This document shows positions 57,057-64,000 of a stretch of DNA of 64,000 nt, piece by piece (positions within the stretch are counted from its first letter, which is position 1; each line of letters starts with the position of its first letter). The notes beneath the pieces were generated by a model that made no database searches, was not told the DNA's origin, and saw nothing but the letters and a program-made list of their open reading frames with translations. Source of the stretch: Streptomyces sp. CC228A (GTDB taxonomy: Bacteria > Actinomycetota > Actinomycetes > Streptomycetales > Streptomycetaceae); NCBI RefSeq assembly GCF_021390935.1, contig NZ_JAJPUI010000001.1, forward strand, positions 558,001 to 622,000, given 5' to 3'. Made by a program: the position numbers and the translations under genes.

Positions 57057-57554
57057 TCAGTCGGTGTCCTGCCGTAGGGCATCCCGCAGGCGCAGGAGCT
57101 CCCGGCGCCGTGACCCCGCCCGCCGCAGCAGCACCGCCGCCGCGGTGACGAGGCAGGCGCCGGCCATCCCCGCCGCCAGCGTCTGTGCCGCACCTGAGCG
57201 GGCCGCGGCCAGCGCCGTCCCGGCCCCGCACGTCACCACCGCCACGGCGAGGGCCAGGCGGGCGCCGATCACGCGGTCGCGGGCGAAGAGCGGGCGGCGC
57301 CTGGTGAGCACCCATCCCGCGAACGCCGCCCACGCCAGTCCGACGGCGATCAGCCCGGCGAAGGCGGCCTGGGTGCGGACGGGCAAGGGGCGGGGTTCGG
57401 TGGCCCAGAGCACCGTCAGCAGCGCCGCCCCCGCGCCTCCCGCCAGCCCCACGGCGACGTGCCGCATGCGGGAGCGCAGCGACACCTCCGCGGCGAGGAG
57501 GCGGTCCAGCTGCGCCGGGACCCGCCCGCCGGCCGTGTCGTCCCTGTCGTTCAC
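57057..57554 (-). CDS. Four-helix membrane protein of the ECF-sigma operon
   Basis: 165 residues. An N-terminal soluble region of about 30 residues (VPAQLDRLLAAEVSLRSRMR) leads into four helices (about 33-50, 63-85, 97-115, 120-142) and a basic C-terminal tail (RRRELLRLRDALRQDTD). Its start overlaps the sigma gene by four bases (ATGA). A gene in this position often encodes an anti-sigma factor, but the zinc or ASD-type motif of known anti-sigmas is absent, so a role in holding or sensing for the sigma factor is only a guess. Confidence 0.8.
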   Translation of the reverse strand: MNDRDDTAGGRVPAQLDRLLAAEVSLRSRMRHVAVGLAGGAGAALLTVLWATEPRPLPVRTQAAFAGLIAVGLAWAAFAGWVLTRRRPLFARDRVIGARLALAVAVVTCGAGTALAAARSGAAQTLAAGMAGACLVTAAAVLLRRAGSRRRELLRLRDALRQDTD

Positions 57555-58102
57555 GCCTCGTACCCCCTCTCGGCGAGGACGCTGCGCAGCATGCGGCGCG
57601 CGCGGTGCAGTCTGCTCTTGACCGTGCCGGTCGGGACGCCGAGCACCTCGGCGCAGCCCCCCAGCGACAGGTCCTGCAGGTGGAAGAGGATCAGCACTTC
57701 ACGCTCCAGGGGCGGCAGCTCGCCGAGTCCGGCCTCGATCTCCATCGCGGTGAGCACGTCGCCGAGCCGGTCGTCGCCGTCGACGACGAGCGGGGTCGCG
57801 TCCACACTCGTCTCGGGGGCCCTGTACGCCTGCCTCAGCTGGTCGGTGACCGTGCGCCGGGCGATGGTGAACAGCCACGGGGCGAACCGGTCAGGCTGCC
57901 GCAGCCGCGGCAGTCCCCGCATCACGGCGACCCACGCCTCCTGCGCCAGGTCGTCCGCGAGGTGCGGAGAGCCGGTCATGCCGCGCACGTACCGCCACAG
58001 AGGGGCGTGCCATACGTTCACCAGCTCGCGGAAAGCCTCCCGCTCACCGAGCTGGCAGCGCACCACCAGCAGCTCGTCGCGCCGCCTGTCGCCGGTCACC
58101 AC
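57551..58102 (-). CDS. ECF-subfamily RNA polymerase sigma factor
   Basis: 183 residues. Region 2 has LADDLAQEAWVAVMRGLPRL near residue 48 and FAPWLFTIARRTVTDQLRQ; region 4 has PPLEREVLILFHLQDLSLGG then CAEVLGVPTGTVKSRLHRA. The first codon is GTG-GTG-ACC, so the start may be either valine. It is the first gene of a three-gene unit with two membrane proteins, and divergent from the cupin gene across 380 bases, where its autoregulatory promoter should lie. Confidence 0.92.
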   Translation of the reverse strand: MVTGDRRRDELLVVRCQLGEREAFRELVNVWHAPLWRYVRGMTGSPHLADDLAQEAWVAVMRGLPRLRQPDRFAPWLFTIARRTVTDQLRQAYRAPETSVDATPLVVDGDDRLGDVLTAMEIEAGLGELPPLEREVLILFHLQDLSLGGCAEVLGVPTGTVKSRLHRARRMLRSVLAERGYEA

Positions 58103-58482
58103 ACCTCCTCGCCGTGCCGCGTGTCACCGGGACAGTCGGCCGCCCGGGCGGAAAGGTTCACCGGCCCCGGCGGAACGCGGCCGTTCGGGCCGACCTCCAC
58201 GATGCCGCAGGGCCCCGCCTCCGCGGCACCGCGAGGCGCAGGGACGGCAGGGAGCAGCGCCGCGGATCGGGGACGTGGGCACACGGACCACGTCCGCCGG
58301 ACGTCCGCTGGTACGGCTGCCCCGACGTCCGGCGGTGCGGCCGCCGCGCTCCCGGCGGTTGGGCCGTCCCTCCGGCCCAGCGGACCGGCGCGGCTGACGG
58401 GGTGTCGCGGCGGGGCGCAGGTGAGCCGCTAGGATCCGGCTTTCCGCCTGCTGTAGCCCACCGCGTCCTTACGGGAGGAACC
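58103..58482. other. 380-base divergent region between the sigma-factor and cupin genes
   Basis: No gene. It must contain promoters in both directions. gggagga just before 58483 is the cupin RBS. I found no clear ECF-type promoter pair. Confidence 0.4.
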
Positions 58483-59031
58483 GTGGCACCGCCCCCGTCC
58501 CCGTCCCCGCCGTCCGGCCCCGCGTCAACTCCCGGGGTACTCGCCCGCATGCCGGAGCTGGTCCGGGCGATGGCACCCGAGCGGGGCGGCGTCCTGTGGA
58601 AGCTGGCGGCCGAGGGCAGGCAGCTCGACGCGAACGTGGTGCGGCTGGCCCCGGGGGCGGAGGTGGCGTCGCACGTCGAGCCGGACCTCGACGTGCTCGT
58701 GTACGTGGTGAACGGCAACGGGCGGCTGGACCTCCCGGACGGGTCCCGCCCGTTGGACGGCGGCTGCGTGGTGTGGCTGCCGTGCGGTGCGCGCCGCTCC
58801 CTGGCGGCGGGGCCGCACGGCATGGACTATGTGACGGTGCACCGCCGCCGCCCCGGGATGGCCATCGGCCGCGGACCGGCCGCGGGCGGCGAGTCCGCGG
58901 TACCGCGGGCAGCCGAGCGGGCGGGCGGTGAGCCCGCGTGGGTCCTGGACCGGGTGTGCGCCGAATGCGGCCGGCTGGCGCCGGACACGCCCGGTGTCCG
59001 GTTCTGCGGGTACTGCGGCAGCCGCCTCTAA
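58483..59031 (+). CDS. Cupin-like protein with a C-terminal zinc ribbon
   Basis: 182 residues from a GTG with gggagga nearby. After a Pro/Ser lead, residues about 20-115 have cupin-like strands (ANVVRLAPGAEVASHVEPDL, DVLVYVVNGNGRLDLPDG, GCVVWLPCGARRSLAAG). The last 45 residues form a zinc ribbon with C-x2-C ... C-x2-C (CAECGRL, then FCGYCGSRL). This combination is unusual: the ribbon may bind a protein or nucleic acid partner while the barrel binds a ligand. Function is unknown. Confidence 0.82.
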   Translation: MAPPPSPSPPSGPASTPGVLARMPELVRAMAPERGGVLWKLAAEGRQLDANVVRLAPGAEVASHVEPDLDVLVYVVNGNGRLDLPDGSRPLDGGCVVWLPCGARRSLAAGPHGMDYVTVHRRRPGMAIGRGPAAGGESAVPRAAERAGGEPAWVLDRVCAECGRLAPDTPGVRFCGYCGSRL

Positions 59032-59206
59032 CCAGGAGTGACCCGCCGGACCACAGGGCTGACCCGCCGGAGCAGGGAGCGGTCGGCTCGTCGGGGGGCA
59101 CCGCGCACGGCAAGGCGTACCCCGTACGCGGCGGTCGCGGTACGAGGAGCGGGGCCGGACGGGCTGCGGGGCGGTGAGCGCGGGGGCGGCTGCCCGCGGC
59201 AGGGGC

Positions 59207-59341
59207 GGCGGGGCGGCCGCAGGGCCTTTCGTCCCGATCCCGCGCGGTATCGGCGGGGCGGCCGCAGGGCCTTTCGTCCCGATCCCGCGCGGCATCGGCG
59301 GGGCGGCCGCAGGGCGTTCCGTCCCGGTCCCGCGCGGCACG
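59207..59341. repeat. Three tandem 45-base repeats between convergent genes
   Basis: Units 59207-59251, 59252-59296 and 59297-59341 begin ggcggggcggccgcagggc. Unit 1 and unit 2 differ at one base; unit 3 differs at a few. The array lies five bases from the stop codon of the methyltransferase gene and fills most of the 314-base gap after the cupin gene. Confidence 0.9.
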
Positions 59342-59345
59342 CGGG

Positions 59346-60620
59346 TCAGGCGCCGCGGTGGCCCCGCCCGGCGGGGCGGCGGGGGCGGTCCTGCCGCCGT
59401 GGCGGGGCGGTCGCGGACTGCCGCGGCGTGCCCTGCGGGTTCTTCACGGCGCGCAGCACCACGAACTTCGGGTCGCTGGCGACCACGTCGCAGTTGCCGA
59501 AGAGGCGCTTGAGGGTGATGTGGTAGCCGAGGTGGCGGTTGCCGACGACGCGGAGCTCGCCGCCCGGCTTCAGGGCCCGGCGGGCGCCCAGGAACATCCG
59601 TCGGGCGGTGGCGTCGGTGAGGGCCTGGTGGCTGTGGAACGGCGGGTTGCCCAGGACCACGTCGACGGAGCCGTCCGGGAGGTCCGCCATGCCGTCGCCG
59701 ACGGTGAAGCGGGCCTTCGCGGAGGCCGGTGCGCTCGCTCGGAAGGTCTCCTCCGCGGAGGCGACGGCCTGGTACGACTCGTCGGTGAAGACGACTTCGG
59801 CAGCCGGGTCGGCGACGGCCACGGCGAGGCCGACGACGCCGTTGCCGCAGCCCAGGTCCACCACCCGGGCCGGGCCGAGGTCGCGCGGGAGGTGCTGCAG
59901 GAACAGGCGGGTGCCGATGTCGAGGCGGTCGGCGCAGAAGACGCCCGCGTGGTTGACCACGGTCCGGCCGCCGACGCGCGGGGCGTCCTCGGGCAGCGCG
60001 TACGTGTGCGGCCACGGGTTGGCGGGGCGTGCCAGGGCCGGGTCGGGGGTGCTGAGGACGAGCCTGGCCTTGCGGACGGCGAGTGAGGTGCGGGTGGGCC
60101 CGACGAGGCGTTCGAAGAGGGCGAGGGTGGAGGTGTGGATCTCCTTCACCATGCCGGTGCCGATGACGGTGCTTCCCGCGTGGAGGGCGGGCGCGAGCCG
60201 GTGCAGCTGGTCCTCCAGGAGCGCGAGGCTCTTGGGGACGCGGACCAGGAGGACGTCGACGCGGTCCGGCGGGGTGTCGCGGGTGGTGAGCAGCTCGACG
60301 GCGGGGGCGTCGGCGAGGCCCGCGCGGGCCAGGTTCGTGCGGGTGGCCTCGCGGCCCAGGTGGGAGTCGGTGATCTGGACGAGGCGCCCGGCGGGGTCCG
60401 CGTCCGCCGCCCCGGCCCGGCGGCCCGCCAGGGCCGTGGTGAGGGCGCCCCAGCGGTCACCGACCACGGCGACGGTCCCGGTGAGCGCGGGGGCGCCGGG
60501 CTCGGCGAGCTGCCGCAGCAGGTACGCGTCGGCCGCGTCCCAGGCGCGCAGCGGGTCGCGGGGGTGCTCGGGGTGGCGGGTGAGCACGTACTCGCCCCAG
60601 GGCGTGGTCAGACCGTTCAT
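59346..60620 (-). CDS. RlmG/RsmC-like rRNA guanine N2-methyltransferase
   Basis: 424 residues. An N-terminal non-catalytic domain (about 1-200) is followed by a Rossmann methyltransferase with VVDLGCGNGVVGLAVA near residue 250 and the N6/N2-amino motif NPPFHSHQAL near residue 328, as in RsmC and RlmG. The C-terminal 30 residues are a basic, Arg/Pro-rich tail. It should methylate a guanine of 16S or 23S rRNA; the nearer match in domain order is RlmG (G1835 of 23S). No partner gene is visible. Confidence 0.88.
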   Translation of the reverse strand: MNGLTTPWGEYVLTRHPEHPRDPLRAWDAADAYLLRQLAEPGAPALTGTVAVVGDRWGALTTALAGRRAGAADADPAGRLVQITDSHLGREATRTNLARAGLADAPAVELLTTRDTPPDRVDVLLVRVPKSLALLEDQLHRLAPALHAGSTVIGTGMVKEIHTSTLALFERLVGPTRTSLAVRKARLVLSTPDPALARPANPWPHTYALPEDAPRVGGRTVVNHAGVFCADRLDIGTRLFLQHLPRDLGPARVVDLGCGNGVVGLAVAVADPAAEVVFTDESYQAVASAEETFRASAPASAKARFTVGDGMADLPDGSVDVVLGNPPFHSHQALTDATARRMFLGARRALKPGGELRVVGNRHLGYHITLKRLFGNCDVVASDPKFVVLRAVKNPQGTPRQSATAPPRRQDRPRRPAGRGHRGA

Positions 60621-60657
60621 CGTGCTGTCAGGCTAGCCGGTGCGGCGGCGGCGCCCG

Positions 60658-61092
60658 TCACTGCGCCCCGAGGGTCATCCAGCGGTCGGGGGCCTCCAGG
60701 GGGCGGAAGCCGATCCTCTCGTAGAGCCCGTGGGCGTCCTCCGTGGCGAGCATGATCCGCTTGAGCCCGCAGGGCGCGAGGTGGTCGCGGACCGCCTCGA
60801 CGAGGGCGGTGCCCAGGCCCCGGCCGCGTGCCTCGCGGGCGACGTAGACGTCGCAGAGCCAGGCGAAGGTGGCGCCGTCGGTGACGACCCGGGCGTAGGC
60901 GGCCATGGTGCCGGTCGCGGTGTCGTAGGCGCCGAAGTTGAGCGAGCCGTCGATGGCCCGGTCCTGGGTCGCGCGGGTGCGGCCGAGCGCCCAGTAGGCG
61001 TCGGTCGACAGCCAGTGGTGGACGCGCTCGCGATCCAGCCGGGCAGGGTCGGTCGAGATCTCGAACGGTCCGAAAGCAGTTGCCTCCTTCAT
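60658..61092 (-). CDS. GNAT acetyltransferase
   Basis: 144 residues from the ATG at 61092 (MKEATAFGPFEISTD). The fold start ERVHHWLSTDAYWALGR is typical of a small GNAT subgroup; the acetyl-CoA loop is ARGRGLGTALVEAVRDHL near residue 90 and LATEDAHGLYERIGF ends the fold. It is separate from the rRNA methyltransferase gene by 37 bases in the same direction. Substrate unknown. Confidence 0.9.
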   Translation of the reverse strand: MKEATAFGPFEISTDPARLDRERVHHWLSTDAYWALGRTRATQDRAIDGSLNFGAYDTATGTMAAYARVVTDGATFAWLCDVYVAREARGRGLGTALVEAVRDHLAPCGLKRIMLATEDAHGLYERIGFRPLEAPDRWMTLGAQ

Positions 61093-61149
61093 GATCGAAC
61101 GTTCGCACGGGAAGGGCTGTCTGTCAGTGGCGGGTGACACGATCGAGAC

Positions 61150-61755
61150 ATGAACGCGACTGCTGCCGACTACCGCTGGCTCGACCACCACTGCCCGGAG
61201 CTGGTCCGGGCGTGCTGTGTGACGATCGTGCACGCGGTCACGCCCGAGCAGGTGCTGGAGCGTCTGCGGGCCCGCCCGGAGGGCCGGGTGACGGGCATAT
61301 CGGCGCTGGTGGACGCGTCGGAGGAGGCGTGGCGTGCCTACGGGGGCGACCGGCACTTCGTGGGGCTGCGCATGGTGGACGGGTGGACGGTGATGGTCGA
61401 GCCGAACGGGTTCCTCGGCAGCCTGGAGGAGATGGCGGCGCCCCTGTCCCGGGGCACCGAACTGGTCACCCACTTCCGCAACGTGACCGCGGTGGACCAG
61501 TTCAGCCGCTACTCGGACGGCAGGCTGCGGCTGCGTTTCGAGCCGCTGTTCCCGTGCGCCGGGGGCGGCGCCGAGGCGGAGTCGGCGGTGGCGCTGATGC
61601 GGGAGGTGGGCTTCGACCTGGAGCGGGAGGGCGGGAGCCTGAGCGCCACGACGGAGGCGGCGTTCGCCCTGGCCGAGCGGATGACCGGCGTGCGGCTGAC
61701 GCCGGAGCTGCTGGACGCGGCGGACTTCCTGTGCGGCTCGGTGCCGGGCGTCTGA
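61150..61755 (+). CDS. DUF6461-like protein
   Basis: 201 residues, MNATAADYRWLDHHCPELVR, with TRGTELVTHFRNVTAVDQF-like sequence near residue 105 and GRLRLRFEPLF. The pattern matches the streptomycete DUF6461 family. It has no signal peptide or membrane segment and no catalytic motif I can see. Its position beside an acetyltransferase gives no clear role. Confidence 0.8.
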   Translation: MNATAADYRWLDHHCPELVRACCVTIVHAVTPEQVLERLRARPEGRVTGISALVDASEEAWRAYGGDRHFVGLRMVDGWTVMVEPNGFLGSLEEMAAPLSRGTELVTHFRNVTAVDQFSRYSDGRLRLRFEPLFPCAGGGAEAESAVALMREVGFDLEREGGSLSATTEAAFALAERMTGVRLTPELLDAADFLCGSVPGV

Positions 61756-61873
61756 CCGCGGGGGGCTCGCGGGGGCACTCGCGCGGCAGCCCTCAGGTGA
61801 CATCGAGCACACTTCGGGACGTAGACTCCCCATAGCCCCCAAAGGGAAATCCAGTGCGAGGAGGTCACTCCCG

Positions 61874-62068
61874 ATGGAAGCGTCCAAAGGCGACAGGCTG
61901 CTGGTGCACGGCAGGGTGGTCGGTCAGCACGACCGCACGGCCGAGATCGTGGAGGTGCTCGGCGAGAACGGCCACCCTCCCTACCGCGTGCGTTTCGACG
62001 ACGACGGGCACGAGGCCGTGATGTCCCCGGGTCCCGACGCCGTCGTACGGCACAAGGGGCAGTTCTAG
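61874..62068 (+). CDS. DUF1918 domain protein
   Basis: 64 residues, MEASKGDRLLVHGRVVGQHD, with VEVLGENGHPPYRVRFDDDG and a C terminus VRHKGQF. This is the small DUF1918 domain found alone in actinobacteria. An ggaggt ribosome binding site is seven bases upstream. No function is known. It converges with the glycoside-hydrolase-like gene with a four-base overlap at the stop codons. Confidence 0.9.
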   Translation: MEASKGDRLLVHGRVVGQHDRTAEIVEVLGENGHPPYRVRFDDDGHEAVMSPGPDAVVRHKGQF

Positions 62069-63393
62069 GAGGCTCCGCGGAGCGGCGGCCGGACCGGTGC
62101 CGGGTAGTGGTCGGCGACGACCCTGGCCATCGCCCCGATCCGGTCCTCCACCACGTCGCGGGCGCCGAAGAAGGCGTGGCCGAGGACTTCTTCGTGGTCG
62201 CGGGCCAGGGTGAGGTGCCGGGACAGCTCGGCGGGGTCCTGCCAGGCCGCGCCCTGCGCGGGGTCACCGGCGCGGTAGAGCGCCTCCCCCACGTACAGCT
62301 GGACGCCCGTGCCGCGGACGGCCTGGCTCCACCACGGGACGAGCGCGGCGTAGTCGGCGGCGCTGTTGCCGATGTGCCAGTACAGCTGCGGCACGACGTA
62401 GTCGATCCAGCGCTTCTTGATCCAGGTGTAGGTGTCGGCGTGCAGGTCGTCGTACGTCTGCAGGGCGCGGGTGTCGGAGCCGCGCGGGTCGGTCGACTTG
62501 TTGCGCCAGACGCCGAAGGGGCTGATGCCGAAGCGGACGTCCGGCTTGGTCTTCTTGATGCGCTCGGACATCTCGCGGACGAGCAGGTCGATGTTGTCGC
62601 GCCGCCAGGCCGCCCGGTCGGGGAAGTCCCCGCCGTGCGCCGCGTACGCCGCGTCGTCGTCGAAGACCTGCCCGGCCAGCGGGTAGGGGTAGAAGTAGTC
62701 GTCGAAGTGGACGGCGTCGACGTCGTACGAGCGCACCGCGTCCAGCATCGCGTCCTCGACGAACCGGCGGACCTCCGGCAACCCGGGGTTGTAGTACAGC
62801 TTCCCGCCGTACGGCACCGCCCAGTGCGGGTTGCGGCGCACCGGGTGCGAGGCGGCCAGCCGCGACCGGTCGGCGTGCATGGCGACCCGGTACGGGTTGA
62901 ACCACGCGTGCAGTTCCAGGCCCCGCTCATGGGCCTCCGCCACGGCGGTGCCCAGCGGGTCCCAGCCCGGGTCCCTGCCCTGCGTGCCGGTCAGGCACTC
63001 CGCCCACGGCTCGTACGGTGACGGCCACAGGGCGTCGGCGCAGGGGCGGACCTGGAGCATCACCGCGTTCAGGCGGCAGGCGACGGCCTCGTCGAGGAGG
63101 GCCCGCAGCTCGTCACGCTGCGTGGCGGCCGGCAGACCGGGCCGGGACGGCCAGTCGCGGTTGGTGACCGTGGCGAGCCACATGCCGCGGAACTCGTGCG
63201 TTCGCCTGCCGCCGCGGCCCTTGCCGTCCTGCCGGTGCCCGCCGTCCCCGTCGCCGCCGTGCCGCCCGCCGCGTCCCCCTCCGGCGGCGCCCGCCAGGTC
63301 GCCGCCGACCATGAGGGTGGCGGCCAGCCCCGCCGCGCCCGCGATGAGACCGCGCCGCCTGAGGTGAGGGTGGCTGCTGCGCCCGTTCGTCAT
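62065..63393 (-). CDS. Secreted glycoside-hydrolase-like protein (GHL10/DUF187 type)
   Basis: 442 residues. The N terminus is a Tat-type signal, HLRRRGLIAGAAGLAATLM, followed by a Gly/His-rich linker of about 30 residues. The mature domain starts EFRGMWLATVTNRDWPSRPG and has LNAVMLQVRPCADALWPSPY, ELHAWFNPYRV, YNPGLPEVRRF and DYVVPQLYWHIGNSAADY, all typical of the (beta/alpha)8 GHL10-like family. It probably acts on a cell-wall or extracellular glycan. The substrate is unknown. Confidence 0.9.
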   Translation of the reverse strand: MTNGRSSHPHLRRRGLIAGAAGLAATLMVGGDLAGAAGGGRGGRHGGDGDGGHRQDGKGRGGRRTHEFRGMWLATVTNRDWPSRPGLPAATQRDELRALLDEAVACRLNAVMLQVRPCADALWPSPYEPWAECLTGTQGRDPGWDPLGTAVAEAHERGLELHAWFNPYRVAMHADRSRLAASHPVRRNPHWAVPYGGKLYYNPGLPEVRRFVEDAMLDAVRSYDVDAVHFDDYFYPYPLAGQVFDDDAAYAAHGGDFPDRAAWRRDNIDLLVREMSERIKKTKPDVRFGISPFGVWRNKSTDPRGSDTRALQTYDDLHADTYTWIKKRWIDYVVPQLYWHIGNSAADYAALVPWWSQAVRGTGVQLYVGEALYRAGDPAQGAAWQDPAELSRHLTLARDHEEVLGHAFFGARDVVEDRIGAMARVVADHYPAPVRPPLRGAS

Positions 63394-63621
63394 GCCGTTG
63401 CCGTCCCTGCCGTGGTTCGTGCCGTCATGGCTGCCGTCGTGCCGTCTGCCAGTGTCGCGGGTCGCGCCGGGTTTGTGATGCTCTGCGGCATGTGGCGTGT
63501 GTCGCGCCGCGCCGCCCGCCCCTCCCGGGTCCGTACGAACGGAGTAACGTCAGGGGGTCGAGGCGGGCGCGTCGGAACCATACGAGGGCCCGCCACCGCC
63601 GGATTCAGCGAAAGGCACGAG

Positions 63622-64000
63622 GTGACGGACTCAATGGCCGACATTGCACGCGTCGGAGTGGTGGGCTGCGGTCAGATGGGCGCAGGCATCGCGGAGGTGT
63701 GCGCCCGCAGCGGCCTCGATGTCATGGTGGCCGAGACCACAGGGGAGGCGCTGGAGATCGGCCGTACCCGGCTGCAGAACTCGCTCGTCAAGGCCGCGCA
63801 GCGCGGCAAGATCAGTGACGAGGAGCGGGACGCGACCCTCGACCGCCTGAGCTTCACGACCGACCTCGGCGAGTTCGCCGACCGTGATCTGGTCATCGAG
63901 GCGGTCGTCGAGAACGAGCAGGTCAAGACGGAGATCTTCCAGGTCCTGGACCAGGTGGTGACCCGGCAGGACGCGATCCTGGCGTCGAACACCTCCTCCA
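63622..64000 (+). CDS. 3-hydroxybutyryl-CoA dehydrogenase, N-terminal part (runs off the window)
   Basis: A partial gene of 126 codons, continuing beyond 64000. The NAD-binding loop is VGVVGCGQMGAGIAEVCARS, and VVENEQVKTEIFQVLDQ and DAILASNTSS follow as in 3-hydroxyacyl-CoA dehydrogenases. Starts at GTG 63622 (VTDSMADIARVG), with aaagg eight bases upstream; an ATG at 63634 is also possible. It probably takes part in fatty acid or poly-hydroxybutyrate metabolism. Confidence 0.9.
   Translation, partial: MTDSMADIARVGVVGCGQMGAGIAEVCARSGLDVMVAETTGEALEIGRTRLQNSLVKAAQRGKISDEERDATLDRLSFTTDLGEFADRDLVIEAVVENEQVKTEIFQVLDQVVTRQDAILASNTSS

Overview
The window is high-GC DNA (roughly 72% G+C) with the codon use, GTG/TTG starts, 4-base gene overlaps and gene families of a Streptomyces chromosome. 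The sporulation cell-division gene ssgB, the order thrS / HIT protein / phosphatidylinositol-phosphate synthase / acyltransferase / pimA, and the argC-J-B-D-R cluster all point to the conserved core of a streptomycete. I see no integrase, transposase, phage gene, CRISPR array or secondary-metabolite cluster.

Layout. 0.4-11 kb: the phosphatidylinositol-mannoside operon (pgsA, PatA-like acyltransferase, pimA, LemA-like protein), an EF-G-like GTPase, a membrane protein, a HIT-family phosphorylase and thrS. 11-13 kb: a coupled two-gene unit, a DUF4365 PD-(D/E)XK nuclease-like protein and an OB-fold-like partner, which is the best candidate here for an undescribed system. 13-20 kb: a DnaQ-like exonuclease, two identical tRNA-Val(CAC) genes, a heavily frameshifted membrane protein gene, a PGPGW protein, ssgB and a CGNR zinc-finger regulator. 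20-24 kb: a DsbA-like protein, an acetyltransferase, pabC and pabB. 24.2-24.7 kb: a five-gene tRNA cluster (Gly, Cys, 3 x Val-GAC). 25-36 kb: a Ser/Thr kinase, an rRNA/tRNA methyltransferase, and siroheme/cobalamin genes (uroporphyrinogen methyltransferase, a BluB-CobT fusion, CobL). 36-40 kb: the methionine ABC transporter metN-I-Q preceded by a Cys/Met-rich leader peptide. 40-47.7 kb: small membrane proteins, an acetyltransferase, an ECF-type sigma factor, a Tat-exported glycerophosphodiesterase, an acyltransferase, and a TetR/MFS efflux pair with a clear palindromic operator. 47.9-56.3 kb: the arginine genes argH and argC-J-B-D-R, with ArgR-type boxes lying on the -10 elements of the argC and argH promoters. 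56.8-64 kb: an ECF sigma factor with two small membrane proteins, a cupin/zinc-ribbon protein, an RlmG-like methyltransferase, a DUF1918 protein, a glycoside-hydrolase-like secreted protein and the start of a 3-hydroxyacyl-CoA dehydrogenase.

Two features cut across the whole window. First, at least six genes carry reading-frame breaks; almost all can be explained by one missing base in a G/C run, and one (position ~32000) can be shown by comparison with an adjacent repeat copy. This looks more like a base-calling or assembly problem than gene decay, so those products are probably intact in the organism. Second, three long convergent intergenic gaps hold tandem repeats with exact 42, 42 and 45 nt periods, and further degenerate repeats lie in other gaps.

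The start of each gene was chosen from ribosome-binding-site spacing, overlap with the upstream gene and the expected family N terminus. Family assignments are from recalled sequence motifs, not from a database search.
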